A model generated the notes under the pieces. It was given only the letters and a program-made list of their open reading frames with translations, made no database searches and was not told the origin of the DNA. The translations under genes were made by a program, and so were the position numbers. Positions 37,431 to 46,329 of a stretch of 64,000 bases of DNA are shown here, one piece after another. The DNA comes from Rhodococcus sp. Leaf278. Lineage in GTDB: Bacteria; Actinomycetota; Actinomycetes; Mycobacteriales; Mycobacteriaceae. The stretch covers positions 251,318-315,317 of the forward strand of contig NZ_LMRR01000012.1 in assembly GCF_001426085.1 (NCBI RefSeq), read 5' to 3'. Position 1 is the first letter of the stretch; each line of letters starts with the position of its first letter.

Positions 37431-39368
37431 GTGCAGCAAGGTGGAAGTGTTCCCGAACCGGGATATCCGTTCAGTGCGATCGTCGGACAGGACCAACTGC
37501 GCTTGTCGTTGATCCTGTGCGCTGTGCATCCCGGTATCGGCGGTGTATTGGTCCGCGGCGAGAAGGGGACCGCCAAATCGACGGTGGTGCGTGCGCTTGC
37601 GACATTGCTGCCCGCAGTGGAAGACGAGGAAGGCTCGCGGCCGGCGAAACTCGTCGAGCTTCCGGTCGGAGCCACCGAGGATCGAGTGGTCGGGTCCATC
37701 GACCTCGAGAAGGTCCTACGCGACGGCGAACGGGCCTTCCAGCCCGGCCTGCTCGCAGCTGCGCACCGCGGAGTGCTCTACGTCGACGAAGTGAACCTCT
37801 TGCACGATCATCTGGTCGACGTACTGCTCGACGCGGCCGCGATGGGCCGCGTGCACGTCGAGCGTGACGGTGTATCGCACTCGCACCCAGCACAATTCGT
37901 CCTCGTCGGCACGATGAACCCCGAGGAGGGTGAGCTGCGACCGCAGCTGCTCGACCGGTTCGGTCTCGCAGTGGACGTGACGGCATCGCGCGATGTGGAT
38001 GTTCGCATGAACGTCGTCCGGCGGCGGATGAACTACGAGCGTGATCCGCACGCGTTCGCCGCCCAATTTCGGAACGACGACATCGCGGTGGCCGAGCAGA
38101 TTCTGGCCGCCCGCACGATTCTCGACGATGTGGAGTTGAGCGACAAGGAACTTCGGCGCATCGCGGCCCTGTGCGCGTCCTTCGACGTCGACGGCATGCG
38201 CGCCGATTTGGTGCTGGCACGCACTGCGGCCGCACATGCCGCGTGGCGGGGTGCGAGCGAGGTGACCGAGGAGGACGTGCGGGTCGCCGCCGAACTCGCG
38301 CTCCCGCATCGGCGCAGACGTGATCCGTTCGACGAGCCGGGCATCGACGACAAGCAGTTGGACGACGCCATGCGCGATGCTGCGGAACAGGCCGAGCAAC
38401 AACCGGATCCAGATCCCGACCCGACGCCCGACGGCGACGGGGGAGCGCCGGCGCCGGACAGTGCCGAAAGGACCGAGAGTTCGGAGTCGTCCCCGTCGTC
38501 GCCCGACGACGAAACTACGGGTGCTCCTGAGCCGCAGGCCTCGGGCGCGGGCAAGAACAAGCAAGCAGGAACTCCGGGTGCTCAGTTCAAGGCTCGGTTG
38601 CTCGAGGTTCCCGGAGTGGGCGAGGGTGCGCCGGGTCGACGCTCGCGGTCCCGCTCCTCACACGGTCGGTCGGTACGGCCCACAACCGAGCGAGGCACAG
38701 GGCTGCATCTGGTCGGGACTCTGTTCGCCGCCGCCGAGCATCAGGTCGTCCGCGGCCGCACGTCCGGCCGGTTGATGCTGGAGCCTGCGGATCTACGGGG
38801 CGCGATCAAGGAGGGCCGAGAGGGCAACTTGATCGTCTTCGTCGTCGATGCCTCGGGATCGATGGCTGCGCGAGATCGACTCTCCGCGGTGACCGGTGCG
38901 GTGCTGTCGCTGTTGCGCGATGCGTATCAACGCCGTGACAAGGTCGCCGTCATCACCGTGCGCGGCGCGGAAGCCGAGACTGTATTGCCGCCGACGTCGT
39001 CGGTGGATGTGGCCGTGACCCGATTGCGCAACATGAAGACCGGCGGTCGGTCTCCGTTGGCGCAGGGATTTGTGAAGGCGCGGGATCTGGTTCTGCGAGA
39101 ACGGGTTCGGGACCCGCTGCGTCGTGCATTGATGGTTGCCTTGACCGACGGCCGAGCGACCGGAGGCACGGACCCCGTCGGCCGAGCACGCATTGCCGCA
39201 GCCCGTATCGCGTCGGACAAGATCGCCTCGGTTGTCGTCGACTGCGAATCGGGAATGGTCCGCCTCGGCCTGGCCGCCGATTTCGCGGCACGTCTCGGTG
39301 GCGGCTACGTGGCGCTGGAAGATCTGTCTGCCGAACAGGTCACCGCCGTCGTCCGCGCAGCGGCGTAG
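37431..39368 (+). CDS. Fused ChlI/ChlD-type magnesium/cobalt chelatase AAA+ and vWA subunit
   Basis: The protein has 645 residues from GTG 37431 (GAAGGGA 7 bases upstream); the longer frame crosses the riboswitch. The N-terminal AAA+ ChlI-like domain has Walker A G43-EKGTAK-S50, Walker [12 protein letters not shown] and [21 protein letters not shown] Pro/Asp/Glu-rich linker (about 320-390) follows. The C-terminal vWA domain has the MIDAS D473-x-S475-x-S477 ([12 protein letters not shown]) and LTDGRATGG. It resembles Rv2850c. With a CobN-type large subunit, which is not in this window, it would insert Co2+ into the corrin ring. Co-location with cobO/cobB behind a B12 riboswitch favours cobalt over magnesium. 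Confidence 0.9.
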   Translation: MQQGGSVPEPGYPFSAIVGQDQLRLSLILCAVHPGIGGVLVRGEKGTAKSTVVRALATLLPAVEDEEGSRPAKLVELPVGATEDRVVGSIDLEKVLRDGERAFQPGLLAAAHRGVLYVDEVNLLHDHLVDVLLDAAAMGRVHVERDGVSHSHPAQFVLVGTMNPEEGELRPQLLDRFGLAVDVTASRDVDVRMNVVRRRMNYERDPHAFAAQFRNDDIAVAEQILAARTILDDVELSDKELRRIAALCASFDVDGMRADLVLARTAAAHAAWRGASEVTEEDVRVAAELALPHRRRRDPFDEPGIDDKQLDDAMRDAAEQAEQQPDPDPDPTPDGDGGAPAPDSAERTESSESSPSSPDDETTGAPEPQASGAGKNKQAGTPGAQFKARLLEVPGVGEGAPGRRSRSRSSHGRSVRPTTERGTGLHLVGTLFAAAEHQVVRGRTSGRLMLEPADLRGAIKEGREGNLIVFVVDASGSMAARDRLSAVTGAVLSLLRDAYQRRDKVAVITVRGAEAETVLPPTSSVDVAVTRLRNMKTGGRSPLAQGFVKARDLVLRERVRDPLRRALMVALTDGRATGGTDPVGRARIAAARIASDKIASVVVDCESGMVRLGLAADFAARLGGGYVALEDLSAEQVTAVVRAAA

Positions 39369-39378
39369 GGGGCACGCG

Positions 39379-39999
39379 ATGCCTCAGGGTGTACCCGCTC
39401 CCGGAACCGTTCCGCAGGACGGACTCACGACGCGTCAGCGCCGCAATCTGCCCGTCCTCGCCGTCCACACCGGCCCGGGCAAGGGGAAATCGACCGCAGC
39501 GTTCGGCATGGCGTTGCGGGCGTGGAACCAAGGGTTCGACGTAGGAGTGTTCCAGTTCGTCAAGAGTGCCAAGTGGAAAGTCGGCGAGGAAGCGGCATTC
39601 CGGACTCTCGGCGATCTGCACGAGAGCACCGGTGTCGGCGGAGCCGTCGAATGGCACAAGATGGGCGAGGGCTGGTCGTGGACTCGCAAGAAGGGCAGCG
39701 ACGTCGATCACGCCGAGGCAGCGGCAGAGGGCTGGCGGGAGATCGCCCGGCGGATCGAACAGGAGTCACACCGCTTCTACGTGTTGGACGAGTTCACCTA
39801 TCCGCTCAAGTGGGGTTGGGTCGATGTCGCGGAAGTGGTGGAGGTTCTGACCCATCGACCGGGCAACCAACACGTCGTCATCACCGGACGGGACGCGCCC
39901 CCCGAGCTGATCGAGGCCGCGGATCTCGTCACCGAAATGGACAAGGTCAAGCATCCGATGGATGCCGGCCGCAAAGGGCAGCGAGGAATCGAATGGTGA
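39379..39999 (+). CDS. cobO: Cob(I)yrinic acid a,c-diamide adenosyltransferase
   Basis: The protein has 206 residues from ATG 39379. The P-loop VHTGPGKGKSTAAFGMALRA (residues 29-48) is followed by VGVFQFVKSAKWKVGEEA, FYVLDEFTYPLKWGWVD and the C-terminal VTEMDKVKHPMDAGRKGQRG, diagnostic of CobO/BtuR. It attaches the adenosyl group to the corrin cobalt. It sits 10 bases after the chelatase gene; its stop is inside the cobB start region. M. tuberculosis order is the same (Rv2849c). Confidence 0.96.
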   Translation: MPQGVPAPGTVPQDGLTTRQRRNLPVLAVHTGPGKGKSTAAFGMALRAWNQGFDVGVFQFVKSAKWKVGEEAAFRTLGDLHESTGVGGAVEWHKMGEGWSWTRKKGSDVDHAEAAAEGWREIARRIEQESHRFYVLDEFTYPLKWGWVDVAEVVEVLTHRPGNQHVVITGRDAPPELIEAADLVTEMDKVKHPMDAGRKGQRGIEW

Positions 40000-41387
40000 A
40001 TCCGTCGTGCCCCGCCGTGGTCATTGCGGCCCCCGCGTCGGGCAGCGGTAAGACGACGGTGGCCACCGGGCTGATGGGCGCACTACGTGCCGCAGGCCGA
40101 AAGGTCGCACCGTTCAAGGTGGGTCCGGATTACATCGACCCCGGGTATCACGGTCTGGCAGCCGGGCTGCCCGGACGCAATCTCGATGCGGTCATGGTGG
40201 GTGCCGATCGAATCGGGCCGCTGTTTCGGCACGGCAGCCGGGGCTGCGACATCGCGGTCGTCGAAGGCGTCATGGGACTGTTCGACGGCAAGATCGACAT
40301 GACCGGCCCCGGGGAGGCGTCCGCCGAGGGATCGACCGCACGGGTGGCGGCGATGCTCGGTGCTCCGGTGATTCTGGTGATCGATGCCCGTGGCCACAGT
40401 CAGTCGTTGGCGGCTGTGCTGCACGGGTTCTCGACCTTCGACCCCAGCGTGCGCATAGGCGGTGTGATCCTCAACCGGGTCGGCAGCGAACGCCACGAGG
40501 ATGTTCTGCGTCAAGCATGCGAGCGGGTGGGTGTGCCGGTGCTCGGCGCGTTGCCGAGAATGAGCGAACTGGTCGTGCCGTCACGACATCTGGGTCTGAT
40601 CACTGCCGTCGAACACGGTGGGGCCGCCACCGAAGCGGTCGACGCGATGAGCGCACTGGTGGCGCAGTTCGTCGATGTCGAGGCAGTGAGCGCCTTGGCG
40701 CGCTCGTCGATACTCGCACCGGAGTGGAATTCGGCCGACGAGGTTCGTAGGTCCGAGGGATCGCCGGTCGTCGCAGTCGCAGGTGGTCCCGCATTCACCT
40801 TCGGCTACACCGAGCACGTGGAACTTCTGCGCGCCGCCGGGGCCGACGTAGCGGTGTTCGACCCCCTTCGCGACGGATTGCCCACCGGCACAGCAGCAGT
40901 CGTGCTGCCCGGCGGATTCCCAGAGGAGCACGCGGCCGCGCTGGCGGCGAACGAACTGTTGCTGGCCGACATCAGGACGGCCGCGGCCCGCGGTCTGCCC
41001 GTTCATGCAGAATGTGCCGGATTGCTGTATCTGGCGACACAATTGGACGGTCATGCAATGGCGGGAGTCGTCGACGTCGACGCGGAATTCGGGAACACGC
41101 TCACCCTCGGGTATCGCGACGCGGTCGCCCTGGAAGCCTCGCCTCTCTTCGATGCGGGAACCCGCGTCACCGGCCACGAGTTCCATCGCACGAAGCTCGT
41201 CGCAGTGCGCGAGGCCGCCTCGGCGGCCTGGGGTTGGCATCGGCAGCGACCGGACGGCAGAACCGCCGCTCGCGAAGGCTTCGTGCGCGGCGGAGTTCAC
41301 GCGTCCTACCTGCACACGCACGCTGCCGGAAATCCGGAGTCCATCACCCGATTCGTCTCTGCTGCAGTCGATTACGCACGCGTCTAG
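39993..41387 (+). CDS. cobB: Cobyrinic acid a,c-diamide synthase
   Basis: This 464-residue enzyme has the N-terminal ATP site VIAAPASGSGKTTVATGLMG, FKVGPDYIDPGYH, VEGVMGLFDGK and a C-terminal glutamine amidotransferase domain with the Cys nucleophile in VHAECAGLLYLATQ and His in GGVHASYLHTH. It amidates the a and c carboxyls of (hydrogeno)cobyrinic acid. Start choice is ATG 39993 or the adjacent GTG 39996; the latter gives the common GTGA overlap with cobO. Confidence 0.95.
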   Translation: MVNPSCPAVVIAAPASGSGKTTVATGLMGALRAAGRKVAPFKVGPDYIDPGYHGLAAGLPGRNLDAVMVGADRIGPLFRHGSRGCDIAVVEGVMGLFDGKIDMTGPGEASAEGSTARVAAMLGAPVILVIDARGHSQSLAAVLHGFSTFDPSVRIGGVILNRVGSERHEDVLRQACERVGVPVLGALPRMSELVVPSRHLGLITAVEHGGAATEAVDAMSALVAQFVDVEAVSALARSSILAPEWNSADEVRRSEGSPVVAVAGGPAFTFGYTEHVELLRAAGADVAVFDPLRDGLPTGTAAVVLPGGFPEEHAAALAANELLLADIRTAAARGLPVHAECAGLLYLATQLDGHAMAGVVDVDAEFGNTLTLGYRDAVALEASPLFDAGTRVTGHEFHRTKLVAVREAASAAWGWHRQRPDGRTAAREGFVRGGVHASYLHTHAAGNPESITRFVSAAVDYARV

Positions 41388-41399
41388 GGTTCGTCGGCG

Positions 41400-41786
41400 A
41401 TGCGGGTAGTGGTCGGAATCGGGGCCCGAAAGGGAGTCGCGGCCGCTGAGGTGGTGCGGGTGATATCGACTGTCCTGCAAACGAATTGGCGTGTCGAGGC
41501 CATCGCCTCGATCGACCGGAAAGCGGATCTGGTGGCGGCGGTGGCGTCGAGCATGGGGGTTCGGGGGGTGACGTACTCGGCGATGGAATTGTCGACCGTG
41601 GTGACCCCCACCGTGTCGGTTCGCGTGCTCGATGCCGTCGGAAGTGCCAGCGTCGCCGAAGCCGCGGCACTTCTGGCCGGTCGTTCGACGGAGTTGACGG
41701 TACCCAGGTTCGGTCTCCGAGGTGTCACCGTTGCCGTTGTCGAGCTCTGCCTTGACGGTGGACAGGGGGTTCGGGCCATCCTGTAG
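41400..41786 (+). CDS. cobE: CobE/CbiG C-terminal-domain protein (cobalamin biosynthesis)
   Basis: This 128-residue protein starts at ATG 41400, 12 bases after cobB. It matches the CbiG_C/CobE domain: VVVGIGARKGVAAAEVVRVI, WRVEAIASIDRKAD, and a C-terminal VAEAAALLAGRSTELTVPRF. In the pathway CbiG opens the precorrin lactone. Stand-alone CobE is a small protein of less certain role in the aerobic pathway. Its place at the end of the riboswitch operon supports the assignment. Confidence 0.85.
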   Translation: MRVVVGIGARKGVAAAEVVRVISTVLQTNWRVEAIASIDRKADLVAAVASSMGVRGVTYSAMELSTVVTPTVSVRVLDAVGSASVAEAAALLAGRSTELTVPRFGLRGVTVAVVELCLDGGQGVRAIL

Positions 41787-41788
41787 GT

Positions 41789-42805
41789 ATGACCGAGACG
41801 ATGAAAGCCGTTGCCTACACCCGCTCGCTTCCGATCGACGATCCCGCCAGCCTCACCGATGTGGTTGTCGACGTGCCGAACGTGCGACCGCGGGACATAT
41901 TGGTAGATGTCAGAGCGGTGTCGGTGAACCCCGTGGACGTCAAGGTCCGTGCCGGCAACGATCCGCACGGTGTCCCGAAGGTTCTCGGGTTCGACGCCGC
42001 CGGTGTGGTGCACGCCGTCGGTGCCGACGTCACCTTGTTCGCACCGGGGGACGAGGTCTACTACGCGGGAGACATCGGCAGACCCGGAACCGACTCGGAG
42101 TTTCATGTGGTGGACGAACGCGTCGTGGCGAAGAAGCCGACCAGCCTCGATTTCGCGGAGGCCGCGGCATTGCCGCTGACTGCGATCACTGCCTGGGAAG
42201 GGTTGTTCGACAAGCTGCGCATCACTGCCGAGACCACCGGAACATTGCTGATGGTGGGGGCTACTGGAGGTGTGGGATCGGTTGTACTGCAGCTGCTTCG
42301 GGCACTCGTCCCTGGCGTGCGCGTGATCGCGACGGCTGCCGACGAGGATGCGGAGAAGTGGGTCCGTTCTCTCGGTGCAGCCGAGGTAGTGAATCATCGG
42401 CGCGATCTTCGGGGCGAAGTACGCCGAGTCGCACCGGACGGCATCGATTACGTGTTCACCGCTCATTCCGCCGGGCAGGTCGAGATCTATGCGGATCTGT
42501 TGACGCCGTTCGGGCAGATCGTGGCAATCGACGACCCCGAGACACTCGACGTTCTCCCGCTCAAGTCGAAAGCGCTGTCCTGGCATTGGGAGTTCATGTT
42601 CGCACGTCCGATGCACGACACTCCGGATCTTGTTCGCCAGCACGACTTGTTGACCAGGGTGGCCGAACTCGTCGACGCAGGTTCGGTCCGGACGACCGCC
42701 TCGACCGTCCTTTCTCCGATCGATGCCGAGCAGCTACGCGAAGCGCATCGGTTGGTCGAGACCGGGCACGTACGGGGAAAGGTCGTGGTCGCGGCCCGCT
42801 CGTGA
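41789..42805 (+). CDS. Zinc-type alcohol dehydrogenase-like/quinone oxidoreductase (MDR superfamily)
   Basis: The protein has 338 residues. A GroES-like N-terminal domain (VRAVSVNPVDVKVRAG, VLGFDAAGVVHAVGADV) and Rossmann domain (LLMVGATGGVGSVVLQLLRAL) are clear. The catalytic zinc Cys-His set of true alcohol dehydrogenases is absent, as expected for the NADPH quinone-reductase branch. It starts 2 bases after cobE, so it may be in the same transcript, but no cobalamin role is known. A homologue-specific substrate cannot be inferred. Confidence 0.85.
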   Translation: MTETMKAVAYTRSLPIDDPASLTDVVVDVPNVRPRDILVDVRAVSVNPVDVKVRAGNDPHGVPKVLGFDAAGVVHAVGADVTLFAPGDEVYYAGDIGRPGTDSEFHVVDERVVAKKPTSLDFAEAAALPLTAITAWEGLFDKLRITAETTGTLLMVGATGGVGSVVLQLLRALVPGVRVIATAADEDAEKWVRSLGAAEVVNHRRDLRGEVRRVAPDGIDYVFTAHSAGQVEIYADLLTPFGQIVAIDDPETLDVLPLKSKALSWHWEFMFARPMHDTPDLVRQHDLLTRVAELVDAGSVRTTASTVLSPIDAEQLREAHRLVETGHVRGKVVVAARS

Positions 42806-42853
42806 GGGCGGATCCGCGCCACTGACTGGCGAAAGCGGGCCGACGCGGGCAAT

Positions 42854-44530
42854 GTGGATCCAATGACTTCCGACAGCCTTGTCCTGCTCGGCCCGATCGT
42901 CCGGTACGTCGGCACCGAGACTGCGACCCTGTGGTTCGAGATGGCCGAATCGACGACCGTCACTGTTGTCACCGATGCCGGCGTCCGCGGCGTAGAACGA
43001 ACCTGGGGTGTGCACGGCCACCACTACGCGTTGGTTCCACTCGAAGGGCTGCCCGCCAATTCTGCGGTGCACTACGAGGTGTTCGTCGACGAGCGGAAGG
43101 TGTGGCCGCGTGAAGGTCATCGGGCGGCCATCCACACTGTCGACGCTCAGGGGCCCGTCACATTGGCGTTCGGATCGTGCCGGCGAGGCGACAACTACAG
43201 CGACGAATCTCTGAAACAGATCGGGGCCGACGCGCTGGCCGGACTGGGCAACGCGCTGATCGAGGAGGATCCGAGCCGGTGGCCACAAGCATTGCTGCTT
43301 CTGGGTGATCAGGTTTACGCCGACGATCCGTCGCCGGAGATCGTCGAACGGCTGCAGGCTCGGCGTCGATCCGGCGAGGGCCCTCGAAGTGCCGTCGGAA
43401 CCGACGCGGAGAACGAGATCTGCGACTTCGAGGAGTACTCCTGGTTGTACCGGGAGTCGTGGGGACTCGAGCCGGTACGGACGCTGATGGCGAGTATCCC
43501 GTCGTGCATGATTCTGGACGACCACGATCTGCGCGACGACTGGAACTCGTCCGCGTCCTGGCGTCGGGACATCGAGACTCGGCCGTGGTGGAACGATCGT
43601 GTGATCGGCGCTTACTCGTCGTATTGGGTGTATCAGCACCTGGGCAACCTCTCGCCCAAGGAGCTGGCGCAGGACGAGATGTACGCGGCGGTCCGGTCCG
43701 CCGCCAGTGACGCGGATCGCGAGAAGTTGTTGGCCGACTTCGCATTACGGATCGACCGCAATCCCGAGACGGGGCGCTGGAGCTTCTATCGCGATTTCGG
43801 GGACATTCGTCTGATCATGATCGATTCGCGGTGCTCGCGAAACCTCGATCCCAACAATCGAGAAATGGTGGACGAGAAGGAATGGGCGTGGGTACGCGAG
43901 CGCGCGCTCGAAGCCACTCCACGACACCTGCTGTTCGGTTCGTCGCTGCCCTATCTGATGCTGCCCGCCCTGCACTACCTCGAACAGTGGAACGAGGCTG
44001 TGGCGCAGGGGAGTTGGGGTGCCATGCCGGCCAAGGTGGCCGAGAAGATGCGCATCGGTCTCGACCTCGAACACTGGGCCGCCTTCACCAATTCGTTCAA
44101 CGATATGGCGGCATTGACGCGTGAGCTCTCTCGCGGGGAGAACAAGCCCGCCTCCATCATGTGGCTCTCGGGCGACGTGCACTGCTCCTACGTGGCCAAC
44201 GCGAACTTCGGCGTCGGTGGGCGAGATGTGCCTGCCACCTATCAGCTGACCATGTCTCCGTTCCGCAATCCGCTCGACCTTCCCATCCGCGCGGTGAACA
44301 AGCTGGCCATCAAACGTCCGGCCGCCCGGATCCTGTCGAAACTCGCCCGAGCCGCGCACGTGGGTCCGTCCGGAGTCGAGTGGGAAGCCGAGGCGGGACC
44401 GTGGTTCGACAACGGCGTGATGTTGCTGACCCTGCACGGTGATTCGGCGCGGTTGCAGGTGCGGCACGCTCACGTCGACGATGCCGGCGAGCAGGTGCTG
44501 ACCGAGACATCGACCCTGGCCCTCGCCTAG
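42854..44530 (+). CDS. PhoD-like alkaline phosphatase/metallophosphatase
   Basis: This 558-residue protein has an N-terminal fibronectin-like PhoD_N domain (PIVRYVGTETATLWFEMAEST). The metallophosphatase core has TLAFGSCRRGD, LLLLGDQVYADDPS, CMILDDHDLRDDWN, LIMIDSRCSR and the C-terminal IMWLSGDVHCSYVA. No signal peptide is visible, unlike secreted PhoD, suggesting a cytosolic enzyme. Its start is GTG 42854 or ATG 42863. The stop codon falls in the first unit of the tandem repeat at 44521-44572. Confidence 0.85.
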   Translation: MDPMTSDSLVLLGPIVRYVGTETATLWFEMAESTTVTVVTDAGVRGVERTWGVHGHHYALVPLEGLPANSAVHYEVFVDERKVWPREGHRAAIHTVDAQGPVTLAFGSCRRGDNYSDESLKQIGADALAGLGNALIEEDPSRWPQALLLLGDQVYADDPSPEIVERLQARRRSGEGPRSAVGTDAENEICDFEEYSWLYRESWGLEPVRTLMASIPSCMILDDHDLRDDWNSSASWRRDIETRPWWNDRVIGAYSSYWVYQHLGNLSPKELAQDEMYAAVRSAASDADREKLLADFALRIDRNPETGRWSFYRDFGDIRLIMIDSRCSRNLDPNNREMVDEKEWAWVRERALEATPRHLLFGSSLPYLMLPALHYLEQWNEAVAQGSWGAMPAKVAEKMRIGLDLEHWAAFTNSFNDMAALTRELSRGENKPASIMWLSGDVHCSYVANANFGVGGRDVPATYQLTMSPFRNPLDLPIRAVNKLAIKRPAARILSKLARAAHVGPSGVEWEAEAGPWFDNGVMLLTLHGDSARLQVRHAHVDDAGEQVLTETSTLALA

Positions 44531-44572
44531 AGACGGTTCGGCCCTCGCCTAGAGACGGTTCGGCCCTCGCCT
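44521..44572 (+). repeat. 22-bp tandem repeat, about 2.4 copies, over the phosphatase stop codon
   Basis: Two identical 22-bp units (44521-44542 and 44543-44564, beginning CCTCGCCTAG and ending GGTTCGGC) are followed by a partial third (8 bp, 44565-44572). The first unit contains the TAG stop, and the second repeats it. A 6-bp hairpin CGCCTG/CAGGCG (44568-44584) follows. Confidence 0.9.
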
Positions 44573-44635
44573 GAAAGACAGGCGCAGTCGTAAACGATTG
44601 GCCATCGAGGGGCCGATGAGGTTGGCTGGTTCGTT

Positions 44636-46318
44636 GTGGCCCACCTCGAACTCAACGACATCGTGTACTTCCTGCCCGACGGTCGGCAGCTGTTGAACGG
44701 AGTCGGATTTCGCGTGGGCGACGGTGCCAAGACGGCGTTGATCGGCCCGAACGGAACCGGAAAGACGACACTGACGCGGATCATCGCCGGCGACGAGACC
44801 CCCGACGAGGGCTCGGTGTCGAGTTCTGGCTCGCTCGGAGTGATGCGGCAGTTCGTCGGTCAATTACGCGACGACTCGACCGTGCGTGACCTGCTTCTCT
44901 CTGTTGCGTCGCCGGCCGTCCGCACGGCGGCTGCGGCACTGGACGATGCCGAGAACACGATGATCGAGATCGACGACGAGAAGACCCAGATGAGGTACGC
45001 CCAGGCACTCTCGGATTGGGGTGACGTCGGCGGTTACGATCTCGAGCCGTTCTGGGACAAGGTCACCACCGCCGCACTCGGCATGCCGTTCGACCGGGCC
45101 AAGTGGCGTGCCGCGTCGACGCTCAGTGGCGGCGAACAGAAGCGTCTGGTGCTCGAAGCGCTTTTCGCCGGACCCGACAACCTGTTGCTTCTCGACGAGC
45201 CGGACAACTATCTGGACGTGCCGGGCAAGCGTTGGCTCGAGGCGACCATTCGAGACTCCGACAAGTCGGTGCTGTTCATCAGCCACGATCGCGAGCTGAT
45301 TGCCAACGCCGCGAACAGAATCGTGACCCTCGAACCAGGTGTCAGCGGTGCGACGTCCTGGGTGCACGGCGGCGGATTTGCGACCTATCACGCCGCACGT
45401 GAGGACCGGAATGCTCGGCTGGACGAACTCCGGCGGCGGTGGGACGAGGAACTGGTCAAACTTCGGGCGCTGGTGCTGCGACTGCGTGAGAAGGCGAAGT
45501 TCAACGACGGAGTGGCCGCTCGCTACCACGCGTCCCAGACCCGCTTGGCCAAGTTCGAGGAGGCCGGCCCGCCGGAGGCGGTACCGCTGAAGCAGCACGT
45601 CACGGTTCGGCTACGCGGAGGACGGACGGCCAAGCGTGCGTTGGTGTGTACGTCGTTGGAACTGACCGGCCTGATGAAGCCGTTCGACACCGAGATCTGG
45701 TACGGAGACCGCGTTGCGGTGCTCGGCTCCAACGGCTCGGGCAAGTCGCATTTTCTGCGGCTGCTCGCCAACGGTGGTACCGACCCGGAGAAGGAGCACG
45801 AGCCGGTCCAGGAACTGGCACTGGACCCGGTGCCCCATACCGGCACTGCGGTTCTCGGTGCGCGAGTGCGCCCGGGCCTGTTCGCGCAGACCCACACTCG
45901 CCCGGATCTCGCGGGCAACACGCTGCTCGACATCCTGCACATGGGCAACGAACACCGTGACGGCATGGGCCGGGAAGCCGCGGGCAGGGCATTGGACCGG
46001 TACGGTCTGGCCCGTGCTGCCGAGCAGTCCTACGACAACCTCTCGGGAGGTCAACAGGCCCGCGTGCAGATCCTGCTTCTCGAACTGTCGGGTGCAACGC
46101 TGTTGCTGTTGGACGAGCCGACCGACAACCTCGACCTCATGTCCGCCGACGCCCTGGAAGACGCGATTGCAGCGTTCGAGGGCACTGTGATCGCAGTCAC
46201 TCACGACCGCTGGTTCGCCCGTAGTTTCGACCGGTTTCTGGTGTTCGGCAGTACCGGGCAGGCGTACGAATCCGGTGAGCCCGTATGGGACGAAAAGCGA
46301 GTGCAGCGCGCGCGGTAG
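44636..46318 (+). CDS. ABC-F family ATPase (ribosome-associated or antibiotic-resistance type)
   Basis: The protein has 560 residues from GTG 44636. Two ABC domains in tandem without membrane segments: Walker A GPNGTGKTTL (37-46) and GSNGSGKSHF; signatures LSGGEQKRLVLEAL and LSGGQQARVQILLLEL; Walker B LLLLDEPDNYLDVP and LLLLDEPTDNLDLM. The linker between them is charged and helical (about 240-300). ABC-F proteins act on the ribosome E site, some giving resistance. The first Walker B is followed by DNYLD rather than the usual TNHLD. Subgroup is not assignable by eye. Confidence 0.92.
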   Translation: MAHLELNDIVYFLPDGRQLLNGVGFRVGDGAKTALIGPNGTGKTTLTRIIAGDETPDEGSVSSSGSLGVMRQFVGQLRDDSTVRDLLLSVASPAVRTAAAALDDAENTMIEIDDEKTQMRYAQALSDWGDVGGYDLEPFWDKVTTAALGMPFDRAKWRAASTLSGGEQKRLVLEALFAGPDNLLLLDEPDNYLDVPGKRWLEATIRDSDKSVLFISHDRELIANAANRIVTLEPGVSGATSWVHGGGFATYHAAREDRNARLDELRRRWDEELVKLRALVLRLREKAKFNDGVAARYHASQTRLAKFEEAGPPEAVPLKQHVTVRLRGGRTAKRALVCTSLELTGLMKPFDTEIWYGDRVAVLGSNGSGKSHFLRLLANGGTDPEKEHEPVQELALDPVPHTGTAVLGARVRPGLFAQTHTRPDLAGNTLLDILHMGNEHRDGMGREAAGRALDRYGLARAAEQSYDNLSGGQQARVQILLLELSGATLLLLDEPTDNLDLMSADALEDAIAAFEGTVIAVTHDRWFARSFDRFLVFGSTGQAYESGEPVWDEKRVQRAR

Positions 46319-46329
46319 CGTTTCTTCCC

